33,242 bases of DNA, taken from NCBI GenBank assembly GCA_021464525.1, contig JADRCO010000464.1, forward strand, positions 1 through 33,242. Reading direction: 5' to 3'. Positions 1 through 10,300 of the stretch are shown here, in pieces (within the stretch, counting starts at the first letter, position 1; every line of letters begins with the position of its first letter). Both the position numbers and the translations under genes were made by a program. The stretch comes from Rhizophagus sp. LPA8_4_AMF. Lineage: Eukaryota > Glomeromycota > Glomeromycetes > Glomerales > Glomeraceae. The notes below the pieces were generated by a model that did no database searches, had not been told where the DNA came from, and saw only the letters and a list, made by a program, of their open reading frames with translations.

Positions 1-14
1 AAAAACACGTCTTT

Positions 15-117
15 CAGGATACGGAAAATTGACCAATTCAGTATCTCTCCGTATGAAAAACGTATCTTTCAGTATGTAAACGTATTGTTCCGTATAAATT
101 CCGTATAAAAAACGTAT
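15..117. repeat. Short CGTAT/ATACG motif cluster at left edge
   Basis: CCGTAT, ACGTAT and one ATACGG occur repeatedly within about 100 bases, separated by A-rich spacers. The cluster is cut by the window edge and could be the end of a larger repeat or a transposon terminus. The other half is not visible. Confidence 0.4.
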
Positions 118-1500
118 CCACTTTTTTTATAGGGATATAATTTTATTTTTTTCAATACAATAAAGTTAATAAAATATATGTTCACAATCTTAAAGGACAA
201 AACAATAAATTGATCAAAATTTGATACAGTTGAGAATTTTTAAAGAATTTTATCTTCTAAAATTCTCCTGCACGACAAATATAAAAGACGCCATAAAACT
301 TACAGTATCCTTATTCTTTAGAACTTATTCTTACTTTACCCTTTAAAATCTAAGTATGTTGTTTTGATTCACAAATTAAGATTAATGAATGTCTGATATG
401 TAAAAGAATAAAAATAATAAAATTATTAGATTGATAAAATTATTCTGATTAATATATATTAAAGGGTTTTTTAGATCAAGTCATTGACACGACATTCTAA
501 GCCAATTCGTCACTATTTTCTTTCAAAAAAATTTATTTTCTAAACTCAGTATAAAATAATAATCTCCTGTTAAAAGCAAAAAATGAAGGTGAGATGCGGC
601 ATATTTTGAAATTTTCCGGAATGTCAATTATGTTCATTGTAAATATACCAGTGTACAGTAAAGTTGTCTGTTCCCAAAGCTTTTTTTCAGGTTGAAATTT
701 CGTATTATTGAGTAAATTTATTTATGCAAGTATACGTATTTTAGTACAAGTACTAGATTAAATAATATATTATTACTGTACAAGTGATGAAAATTACACT
801 AGTTTATTCATTTATTTTATGGCTTTATTTTTGTTTTACGTTTCATAAAAACAAGAATTCTCTTATATACAATATATAACCAACAAAATTATTTTTATGA
901 ATTTTGTAATATAGGTTCCTTGTGATTTTTCTAATTACACTGACTTTTTCTTACGATACTTAATATGCTACTCACGTAGATGGAATTGATTCTGCTGATT
1001 GTTGATGCTTCCTGTCGCTGCTACAGTTGTTGCTATAAAATTCGTCAAATTTAGAAATCTAATCAGACAATATTTGTTTGAAGAAAAGCTATACTGCTTG
1101 CATGTTTTGATTCATAATTCGGTACGGCTTTCTAATTCCATTTAATTAAAAACAGGAAAACTACCAGTTAATTCAATTTATTTCGAATCGCATTGTCCTT
1201 TCTTTTCTTTGTGCCAAATAAAAAATTATAAAATGAGCATCCTTATCTAGTCCTGTTTTAATTGGATAAAATTCTTTTATGCAGCATTGTCTTAGAAATC
1301 ATTTTTGCGAAACTTTTTACAATATTTATTTCAAGCAAAAAAAAAAAAATGAAAAAAATTCTTTATTGATATTAACATAAAAGTATATTAAGTATTATCA
1401 TTTTATCATCACAAATTCAAATATCACAGTAATATTTATATATTAAACTGTTCTAAAATTCTATTTGAAATAAATAGTACGATAGAAATGAAAGAAAATA
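118..1500. other. AT-rich DNA without a supported gene
   Basis: Strongly AT-rich sequence with homopolymer runs and stops in all frames. The only richer patch, around 985-1045, could be a minus-strand exon followed by a GTGAGT donor, but it is too short to support. Nothing else was recognised. Confidence 0.6.
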
Positions 1501-1516
1501 TACATGAAAAATTATT

Positions 1517-1771
1517 ATGTTGAACAATCAAATTCTACAGATCAACACCATCCTGCATCTTCGTTGTACAATTATGATTTGTCCTAAACTCTGTATATAC
1601 ACTTATCCAATTTCAGACGGTATCTCTAGATACGTAATCTTGGCGACATTTGTTACACCTGGCGTATTTGTGTTAATTCTTGGCATTGGTAAAACCTGGT
1701 ATGCCTATACAAAGATTGGCGTAATTCATGATAATCAAGTGCTATCACTCCAAAATAATGTAATTACATAA
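1517..1771 (+). CDS. Small ORF with one membrane-like segment
   Basis: An ATG-initiated ORF of 84 residues. Residues about 40-62 form a hydrophobic stretch (VILATFVTPGVFVLILGIG) typical of one membrane span, followed by KTWYAYTK. The second half, after a TTTCAG at about 1610-1615, has a more coding-like composition than its surroundings, so the real object may be a last exon starting near 1616 and not an ORF starting at 1517. The family is not recognised and no partner exon could be placed. It lies 160 bases upstream of the aerolysin-like gene on the same strand, with no evidence of a joint transcript. It may be a chance ORF. Confidence 0.25.
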   Translation: MLNNQILQINTILHLRCTIMICPKLCIYTYPISDGISRYVILATFVTPGVFVLILGIGKTWYAYTKIGVIHDNQVLSLQNNVIT

Positions 1772-1931
1772 GTACGATTTAACCATTTAAGAAATCCAAT
1801 GCTATATAGACAATTCTCAATAAATTTTTAAACTTTCCAATTTCAAATCTTTTGTTCGTAATTGTGTATACTTTATTATTAACATAATAGGAAGTTTTAA
1901 TTTCTGAATTTTAGCTTGTAATAAAGATAAA

Positions 1932-2885
1932 ATGGAGCTTTATATACCTCCAAAGGGACTTAAATTCAGGCTTCAAAATTATAAATCAAAATGGGCTATT
2001 TTTTCTAAGTTCTCTCCAGATCCACAACTTTTTCATTTTACAAGCAGTGATGAATTTAAAGATCAGTACTGGACTTTGATTCCAGGAACAGGGAAACATT
2101 CTGGTTATTTTAGAATTGAGAATTGCGTTACCCAACAGGCCATTTATTCTAGGTTCTCTCAAGAACCAAAATTTTTTATTTGGACAAGCAGCGAATTTGA
2201 TGATCAGTACTGGACTTTTGTTCCAGGAACAGGAATACGTTCTGATTATTTCAGAATCGAGAATTACGTTACCAAATGGGGCATTTTTTCTAGATTCTCT
2301 CCAGAACCACAATTATCTCATTGCATTAGCAATGATCAATTTGATGATCAATACTGGAGTTTTATATTTGAAGATATGATCATTGAAAGCGTGGATTACA
2401 AAGTTTATGTAGGAAAAATCCAAAGTACAAAAACTGTTATGCTTATGAGACAATCCTTAACAAATGATACTGATGGAGAGCAAATGTTAAGCTTCAAGGT
2501 AGATGAGAGCGTTAAACATACTTCAACCTTTGAGTATTCAAGTGGATTTACCGTGAAGGTAGGAGCTAAATTTAAAGCTGAAATTCCATTTATAGAAGAG
2601 ACTGGTCTTAATATTGAAGCTACAACTAGTAACCATACTTGGAGTTTTGGTAATTCTACAGAATCCGTAAAGAAATATACAGCAGAGTTATCTGTTAAAG
2701 TTCTTCCAAGAACAAAAATAATTGTTGAAGCGACTATTAAAAAGTCAATATTAAACGTGCCTTTTATTATGCATCTTAAGTCAAAGGAAACGGGTATTAA
2801 AGTGGATACCTATGGTACTTACTCAGGTGTAACAACTTGGGATTTTAATAATACCATTAGAGAGGAAAAAATAAATCCAATTTAG
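1932..2885 (+). CDS. Aerolysin-family pore-forming-toxin-like protein with trefoil-like repeats
   Basis: An intact single-exon gene of 317 residues starting at ATAAAATGG. Residues 12-150 are three tandem repeats of 47-48 residues. Each carries an FR(L/I)(Q/E)N start, an (A/G)I(F/Y)S(K/R)FS core and a DQYW end (QYW at 45, 92 and 140), which looks like a beta-trefoil or ricin-B-like sugar-binding module. Residues about 151-317 resemble the aerolysin/ETX-MTX2 pore-forming module. They include a Ser/Thr-rich alternating polar-hydrophobic stretch (about 196-240) of the kind that forms the membrane-inserting hairpin, then long beta strands (ELSVKVLPRTKIIVEATIKK). Known members oligomerise and form beta-barrel pores; many eukaryotic relatives act in defence or lectin roles. 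There is no N-terminal signal peptide, so export, if any, would be non-classical. No frameshift or stop breaks it, in contrast to almost everything around it. The precise subfamily and ligand are unknown. Confidence 0.8.
   Translation: MELYIPPKGLKFRLQNYKSKWAIFSKFSPDPQLFHFTSSDEFKDQYWTLIPGTGKHSGYFRIENCVTQQAIYSRFSQEPKFFIWTSSEFDDQYWTFVPGTGIRSDYFRIENYVTKWGIFSRFSPEPQLSHCISNDQFDDQYWSFIFEDMIIESVDYKVYVGKIQSTKTVMLMRQSLTNDTDGEQMLSFKVDESVKHTSTFEYSSGFTVKVGAKFKAEIPFIEETGLNIEATTSNHTWSFGNSTESVKKYTAELSVKVLPRTKIIVEATIKKSILNVPFIMHLKSKETGIKVDTYGTYSGVTTWDFNNTIREEKINPI
1965..2381 (+). repeat. Three internal coding repeats (about 141-144 bp)
   Basis: The repeats lie at about 1965-2108, 2109-2249 and 2250-2381 inside the aerolysin-like gene. 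They match at DNA as well as protein level (GATCAGTACTGGAC occurs at the same place in repeats 1 and 2), which indicates fairly recent intragenic duplication. Confidence 0.75.
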
Positions 2886-3720
2886 TTTTTGATATTAAAA
2901 ATCATTAAACTATATGAACAATTTCATTTGATTGCAAAATCTTTATACGTTATTCTTAAATTCCTTTAACTAACTTTCCAATTGGAGAAATCAATCAACC
3001 TGACTAAACAGAAAAGATCAAAATTCTTCAGACGCAAACGCAAAAGACACATAACCGAGAGCAACAATAATTGCCAAACTTGTCATTACCTAACACCGGC
3101 AAATAATCTATTCACAAACTTTTCAGTGAATCCTGAGGCCTTGAAAGATATATGGGTCACGTCAAATTTTCTTTTTACTCTGATGATATATAGTAGTCAA
3201 TGACACTATAGACAAATTATTTTCTTTTTTCTTCTTGTTTTAGTTTAAAATTTTTTAATACAGTAAAGAATGCAGCTCAAGTTAGCAGCAATTTTATTTA
3301 TTTCTTTTTTTTAAATAGTTTAAACAATATTTTTTTTTATTAACTTATAATGCATAATCTTGTACTTGGTAATAACTTTATTGTAAAATTGTAATTATAG
3401 TATAAAAGATTATGAATAAATCGGTAAAGCAAGAAAAAATATATCTTTAATTTCTACAATTGAACGTTTAAATCTTCGATTTAAAAGATACAAAGAATTA
3501 TTATGTTGTTTATTAAATTATTTTATTATACAATACAAATTGTTGCATTGTTTATAAATTTGTTAATAAAAATTTTATTAGTTGTCAACACATATACATA
3601 ATATCCGTTGATTCGCTGATTAACATTAATCTACTTATTTTATACACTTTTTTGATGAGTGTTGGTTGAATATATGATTGGTTTTTCTACACTTCGAAAC
3701 ATATTGATTCATTGAAACTT
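2886..3720. other. Downstream AT-rich DNA
   Basis: The 3' flank of the aerolysin-like gene. It holds a 73-codon ORF at 2982-3203 that begins at TTG and has a Lys/Arg-rich start and one CxxC. It has no recognisable family and no clear splice sites, so it is not called. AATAAA-like signals occur near 3413. Confidence 0.5.
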
Positions 3721-3727
3721 ATTATAA

Positions 3728-3957
3728 ATATGGATTAGGATATGATCAAGTCATTTGAATTGTATAAAGAAGTGGCAGAAAAGGGCCATACTAATGTATT
3801 ATATGATATTGGTTATTGTTATGAACGTAGAATAGTAACTGGGATAAATGAAGCGAGAACATTCAAATTTTATAAAAAAGCAGTTTAAAAGGGACATATT
3901 TATCGATAAAGCACGTGAACTATACAAATTACATGAAGAAAAAAGTATAAACAGATA
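3728..3957 (+). pseudogene. Sel1-like repeat protein relic
   Basis: Frame 3742-3888 reads 48 codons resembling Sel1/TPR-like repeats: SFELYKEVAEKGHTNVLYDI, then GYCYER and FKFYKKAV, with the helix-turn-helix pattern (LYxxxAEKGH, YxxGYCYE). It ends at TAA where Sel1 proteins normally read E in KAAEKG. In shifted frames, YGLGYDQ just upstream and KARELYKLHEEKS downstream continue the same pattern, so at least two frameshifts and one stop break the gene. Sel1 proteins are adaptor and signalling scaffolds, greatly expanded in Rhizophagus-type fungi. This copy cannot make a full protein. Confidence 0.7.
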
Positions 3958-4589
3958 ATACAGATTATGAATCAAAGTAGTATGTAGACTCAATAATTCC
4001 GCGTAGAGCTAATGATGAGATCATGTTACTTATAATCTTATATATTACAGTTGTTTAATGATTTATGATTATTATGCCGCCAATACGTATTTATTATTTA
4101 AATTTAATAGATAATCAAATAAATTATTTTATAAAAACAAATTCATAAAATTTTAGTGATTAAACTGAAATATTCTATCTAAGATGTAGTACATTTCAAA
4201 TTTGAATGATGAAATCATGCCATTTGTTAATTGTTATTGGAATCTTTATTTGTTATATTGATTTAGATTTAGTATTTATATGATATGGTTACTTATATAT
4301 TTGAGTAACGTACTACTTGATAATGATGTAATTATTTAGAAATATCATATGAACTATAAGATGATTGCTTTTGATTAGTAATTAAGTTGAACAATGAAAT
4401 CATATCATTTGTTATTTGTCATTATTTCTTTTATTTATCATTTTGTTGAATACTAAATTTGGAACAACTATAAATGATATCAGTAAACATATAATTTTGA
4501 TTAGTAATTAAAAATTACACATTAAAACTTTTTCCACTTCATGATGAAACTTTCAAAGTGGCTAAACTCAAGAAGCAATTATAAATCAT
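3958..4589. other. AT-rich DNA, no gene seen
   Basis: Several short blocks look alike (a block with TGAAATCATG/TATCATTTGTTA near 4208 and 4395, and TTTTGATTAGTAATTAA near 4370 and 4495), suggesting old local duplications. No reading frame was recognised. Confidence 0.45.
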
Positions 4590-5158
4590 TTACTTCAACC
4601 AAGTTCTCCCATTAATAGTAGAATTACTAATAAAATATACAAACTAAAGTATTGAAGTATTCATTATGAGAGCTTATAAGAAATGACCAATAAAGTATGG
4701 TTTAGTGTTTTTGAGGATGAGAGGAAAAAAGCGAACTTAAAAGTTATTGATAAAAGAAATCAAACCATCTTAAAGAAAGTGAGAATTATATATAGTAATT
4801 CTCATTGTTATAAATTCATAGTTTAAATAATATGGAAAAAGAAGAACCAGCAATTTTTATAGAAGATTCAAAAATTCTGAGATAACTAACCAAATCCAAA
4901 ACATAAATTTCCACAAAGATTTTTACTCTCACCATTTAAGCAAAGCTTAAGGAATCTTCAAGCTGGTATGCCAGATTGCCAAAGAACTTTACACAAGAAT
5001 ACCAGAGAAAAACGTTTTTTGTTACAAGGCATATTAGGAATATTCTCAAAGGATCAATCAAATTCAATAAAATGTGTTTATTGATTCCAATGTTTACAGT
5101 ACCAATATTTGAGAATGTTGAAATGTCACTATTTAGATTATTTTCAAATTATAATTAG
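4590..5158 (+). pseudogene. Unidentified coding relic
   Basis: One frame from about 4590 to 4826 reads protein-like sequence with only two stops before its end. It includes SPINSRITNKIYKLKY, then an uninterrupted run from ATG 4683 of 47 codons (MTNKVWFSVFEDERKKANLK, then KRNQTILKKVRIIYSNSHCY). A second uninterrupted frame at 4976-5158 (60 codons) follows after a frame change. The charged, helical composition and sparse stops suggest a decayed gene. The family is not recognised. Confidence 0.4.
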
Positions 5159-5466
5159 ATCAAAAAACAAGTAAAAGAATTTTCAAAAAAATATCTCTCT
5201 GACTCTATAGAAATCAGACTTTAGATTCTAATTTCTTATATCATTTAGATTTTATTATTCATATGTTTATTTATTTTTATGACTAATAATCATATTTAAT
5301 GAAAACTATTATCAGTTCTTTTTAAGTCTTTCAAAAAGATAATTCATATGGGAAATTTTACTAAAAAAACTTATATTGATATGCAAAAGCAAGAAACAAA
5401 ACAACTATAGACAAAATATTAAACAATGGAATAAAACAATTAGAATAATATTAAAAATAATTGCAA

Positions 5467-6129
5467 ATGGATAAGCTATTAAATAATCTACAGGAATATG
5501 TGATTAATAAATTAAAATAATTAATTCAAATCTTAATAATATAATATGATTTATTCTAGCAGATGGATTTCATCATATTATATGAAGATCTGCTAATGAA
5601 ATATTATTTAATAAGTTATAATTACTTGATATAATGGATAAGCTATTGAATAATCTACAGGAATATATGATAAATAAATTAAAATAATTAATTCAAATCT
5701 TAATAATTTAATGGTTTATTATAGTAGATGGATTTCATCATATTATATGGAGATCTGCTAATGAAATATTATTTAATTAGTTATAATTACTTGATATAAT
5801 GGATAAGCTATTGAATAATCTACAGGAATATATGATAAATAAATTAAAATAATTAATTCAAATCTTAATAATTTAATGGTTTATTATAGTAGATGGATTT
5901 CATCATATTATATGGAGATCTGCTAATGAAATATTATTTAATTAGTTATAATTACTTGATATAATGGATAAGCTATTGAATAATCTACAGGAATATATGA
6001 TTAATAAATTAAAATAATTAATTCAAATCTTAATAATTTAATATGATTTATTCTAGTAGATGGATTTCATCATATAATATGGAGAACTGCTAATGAAATA
6101 TTATTTAATTAGTTATAATTACTTGATAT
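5467..6129. repeat. Tandem repeat, four copies of about 165 bp
   Basis: Copies start at 5467, 5634, 5799 and 5964 (periods 167, 165 and 165). Copies 2 and 3 are almost identical; 1 and 4 differ by a few substitutions. Every unit begins with ATGGATAAGCTATT, opening a 17-codon reading (MDKLLNNLQEYVINKLK in copy 1) that ends in TAA. Each contains an imperfect palindrome around TTTCATCATATTATATG. The 165-bp period is a multiple of three, but stops inside each unit argue against a long repeat protein. Confidence 0.9.
5557..5595. repeat. Hairpin inside the 165-bp unit
   Basis: TAGCAGAT pairs with ATCTGCTA across 39 bases, with inner TTCAT/ATGAA complementarity. In copies 2 and 3 the left arm reads TAGTAGAT, which still pairs through a G-U wobble in RNA. 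Copy 4 has lost part of the right arm. Confidence 0.7.
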
Positions 6130-6680
6130 AAGATGATGACAAACTATAAAGATTTCCAACTTTACTAGAAATAATTGTATATCTTGATAAGTCATATATA
6201 GATATAGTTTTAATATTTATTAAGGACAGCTTTTTTAATTTTTATTATTGAATAATAGATAATAAAAAAGCATTTAAGTCATTAAAAAAATAAGTTGGAA
6301 TTTAAACTTATATAAAAGCAGATTTTATTGATAAAGATAATGTAGACTTAAAGATCCATCAAACTTTGCACTAAATATTTTCAATAAATTGGATTGTTAA
6401 AGCAATTTGTATATTTAGTTTTAAAGTGAAGTGTCACATTTATAAATATAAAAAAAAAGCTTAGTTAAAAGAATGAAATAAATTAAACTGTAACTAATAA
6501 AATTGTTTGAAAAGGTGGATGAACAATATTGTTTAAATAAGATATTTTTGTATTTTATGAATTCTTTTACAATATTTTATTATACTTTTGTTTTATTAAC
6601 AATAATATTTTGTAATATCTGAATTTTCTTTTGTGTACTTTGCAATTAATTACAAGTAATATATTACAATAAAACAGTAA
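6130..6680. other. AT-rich DNA, no gene seen
   Basis: No coding frame, RNA gene or repeat could be recognised between the two tandem arrays. Confidence 0.5.
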
Positions 6681-6862
6681 AATAATAAATTATGATGGTA
6701 TTTATTATAATAAACATATTATTAATAATAAATTATGATGGTATTTATTATAATAAATATATTATTAACAATAAATTATGATGGTATTTATTATAATAAA
6801 TATATTATTAATAATAAATTATGATGATATTTATTATAATAAATATATTATTAATAATAAAT
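6681..6862. repeat. Tandem repeat, about four copies of 43 bp
   Basis: TATGATGG or TATGATGA recurs at 6691, 6734, 6777 and 6820, exactly 43 bases apart. Each unit contains the perfect palindrome ATTTATTATAATAAAT (except copy 1, which ends in AAAC). Copies differ by single substitutions. Confidence 0.9.
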
Positions 6863-7168
6863 TCATAAGAAGCACTACCGTACCGCACTGCTTATAGTAT
6901 CCTGGCTACACAGTTGGTTTTTTTATTACTTGAATTTATCTATAGAAAAAATTTTTCATCATAAACAAAAATTCTCAATCGACGAACTCAAATTTCAAAC
7001 TATTTTTAAATTATAATTGTGAAACTTTACCTAATAATAAAATTGATTTTGTAACATCACTCTTGTCATTGTCATTGGTAGTAGTGCTCCGATCTTTAGT
7101 GGTCTTATCCAGTTTTTCATCCGATAAATTTAGCAAGAATTAATATGAATTACTGGAATAATAATAAC

Positions 7169-7172
7169 TTAA
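7169..7172. other. TTAA flanking left transposon end
   Basis: TTAA directly precedes the first base of the left TIR and is mirrored by TTAA at 11523-11526. No other direct repeat of 2-10 bases flanks the element, so TTAA is the best candidate for the target site duplication. Because it is palindromic, it could also be the outermost TIR bases. Confidence 0.65.
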
Positions 7173-7220
7173 GACCCGATCCGCCTATGATCGGCAGTGA
7201 ATTACTATATATATTCGGGG
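7173..7220 (+). repeat. Left terminal inverted repeat
   Basis: 48 bases matching the reverse complement of 11475-11522 except at positions 3 and 40. It contains a potential stem, CCGATC-N7-GATCGG, within CCGATCCGCCTATGATCGG. Degenerate inverted similarity extends to about 7330. Confidence 0.92.
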
Positions 7221-7393
7221 GAAAGTACTATAAGCAAAAATCAAAATTGGCAAAACGTTACCAACTAAAAAACTACAAGTGACGTCATTGTATCACTAAA
7301 AACCATGTGATAAACTTTAAATGCCAAGAATTATATCGAAGATAATATTTCACATATAATAGACGTAAAAATACGTAAAATCTGAGACTAACC

Positions 7394-10300
7394 ATGTCTC
7401 AAGTACATGTTATTTTATTAGAAACTGGCTCACTTGTAGAAAACCTTCACTATGGACCTTTTTCACGTTATTGGTGGGAAGTTCCAAGTATTTCTGACTC
7501 ACATACTACTACCCGATTTCCCATTAGAGTAGGTCAAAAATTAGCGCATGCTTAAATGGATGTGATTTTTATATAACAATACAAAATCCCAGTTCTGATT
7601 CTATGTTACCCAAATATTACTGTCAAAGTGGTAATTTTTTTGTTATAGAAACAAGTGCAACTAAGGCAATTTCCAAAACATATCAAGATATTTTTCAAAA
7701 TAAAACACGTTATTCTGGTCATATTGTTATGGGATGGAATAATAAAAACATAATAGATGTCCTTTCATCTAATATTGATTTTTATCCATTTACATGTCAA
7801 CTTGGTGAATATGAGATATTTATTTATGGATTGGGTTTATCTACACGTTCAGATTGGAATAAAGCGGGCAATGGTTACAAATCATCACTTATTTATCCGT
7901 ATAAGAAACGTCCAGCTATATTTGTATCCAAAATTGAAGATAATAAATGTCACATTTGCATTTATCAAGATTTTAAACTTCAAAAAACATTTGTGGAAGC
8001 TACTCCAAATGATGTTTGGAAAAATTCAGGCTTTATTCAAAAATTTTCAGGAATGAAACTATTTGGGTTGGAAGATGAGGTTACATTACAAAAATTAAAT
8101 AAGATACACGTTCCACAATGTGCTTCTCATAAATGGGATAATTTTAATTTAATGAAAAAATTATATGAATATCATCTTCGGCGTCGGACTTCTAACATTG
8201 AATGGTATAATTTGTTTGTCAAATGGAATCAAAATGAATGTAATATAATAGAACTGACCTCGGAGTTAAAGTTATTATATCCACAAGAACACCAATTTTC
8301 TGATCGTGAGCTAGGTGCATGGTTATCGATGCTTCGTGCTGCTGGGTGTTCAAATATTACTCCTTGGTCACATAATGAATCTGAGGTAATATAGTCGATT
8401 TGTATATTGAAAAATTATGAGCACATATATAATAACATTATAAATAACTCCTGATTTGCTTGATAGTATCAATTTTGGACTAAATCACGAGATCCAATGC
8501 AAGAAAAACAAATGCTTGTTGTTCTTTATCAAATGGGATTTCTTATTAGTGGTCCATCAAATCCTACAGAAGCTTTCTGGTCTTGCTTTCAACAAGCTTT
8601 GAAAGATAATAAAAAAACTAGAGATGGAAAACGTCGAATTTTATCAATTATAGCGAATGATTTTACGTATAAAGAATTAGAGCATAATTTAGGAGTAAGA
8701 AATGACTTCATAATTAGTATATATATCGTTATTGTATAACTGAACTAATTAGTAAATTTTCAATATCACAGGTTGGGCCTCATACCATCTTAGAATCAAA
8801 AAAACACGCTAGATTGAATGGTTTTGGTGCTCCGCCTCTTGAAAAACCAAAATTTCATCGTCTAAAATTCAAAATGGAGCAAATTGATCAATTTGATTCC
8901 TTCTTTATGAGAAAAGATATTGTCAATATGAGTTCCTATCGAACTCATTCAAAATCAGACTTACCAATAATGTATCTACAAGATAATAAGCAGGCACTTT
9001 GGGAAAAATTTTCTGAAGAATATTCAAATGGAATGCGTCGTACAGCATTTATGACACGTTTACAGGGAAGTAGATTTGTTTATCAAGATAATTTAGGCGG
9101 TCTTTGCTCAGAATGTAATGAATGTGGATATGAGATTTTTGCATCTATCAATACCATCATCGCTGCACACATAAATGATGAAGTTTTGAAGGTTTGTATA
9201 TTATACAAGACTTTTATATTCAAAAATTTGTTGTTGTTGAGTAACTAATCACGGCTGATATTTTGTAATACAGGAGGAATTGATTCAGAAATTGCATATT
9301 TTAAGAAGATACATGAGACGTGAATATATAAAAAAATTGGAAATGGCTCCTTCAGGAATTCCAGTGCATAAACCTTGTATATGTCATTGTCTTAGCCATT
9401 CCTTTGGGGTTTGTAATCTTCAACATCTTGAAATATGTAATAATTGCGAAGAATTGTTCCATTTTTTTGATCTAATAAAAATCAATGTAAATGAAGAGTT
9501 ACATGAATTGTTAGATGATTATTTGAAGAAATTAATTTCGTGGATGGGACATCATGCACGAAAATTTTACTTGAATACTCACGTTCAAGTTAATCTTGAC
9601 GAATTAGATGAAGATGGAATGGTAATTATAGTTGACTATAAAATGAGGATATTGCCACAGAGTGCAAGAGAAACTAAATCTCAATTTTTCGGAAAGAGAG
9701 GTTGGACGCTGCATTCTTCATTAGTGTATACAAAAGATATTATAAATAATAAGCTCAATATACAAGTATTTGACCATTGGAGTGATGATACAGGCCAGGA
9801 TGCTTGGTTCACAATATCCTCTCTTCACACAGTTTTTGAAAATCTTGATCCAAAACCAAAGTGGGTAATAATAATGTCAGACAATGGACCACACTACCAT
9901 TGTACAGAATTAATGCTAGCAGTAGGTCATTGGAAAGATTGGTATAACATTGTTCCCCGAAAATGGATTTTCCTAGAGGCTGGTGAAGCCAAAACATTGA
10001 TCGACTCCCATCACGCGCAAGTAATTATTCTATTTGGCTTTATTTTCTATTCCATCATTATTCATCCATTCTTGATTTCTATTAGATATCACAAGCAATA
10101 AAACGTCATGTCAAATTAGGTGGTACAATTGAATCTGGTGATGATATAGAAACTGCAATCCATGACATTGCAGGAATAAAAGTTGCCAACTTACTGCCAA
10201 ATCGTAATCAAGGTATTCAGTAAATCATCAAATAATATTTTTTGATCATTAACATTTAAAAATAGCGCTTGTATTGCTTGTTTTTTGTGTAGAAAAAGAA

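Noticed and set aside
985-1080. Possible minus-strand exon (NFIATTVAATGSINNQQNQF) before GTGAGT
   Set aside because: Only about 25 codons, another frame is equally open, and no partner exon was found.
1986-2312. Minus-strand ORF of 108 codons
   Set aside because: Shadow of the repeated aerolysin-like gene; its apparent repeats come from the sense-strand repeats.
2982-3203. 73-codon ORF with basic start and CxxC
   Set aside because: TTG start, no domain, no splice context. The only hints are basic composition and one CQTCH.
3799-3993. Minus-strand ORF of 64 codons
   Set aside because: Lies antisense to the Sel1 relic, which explains the sequence better.
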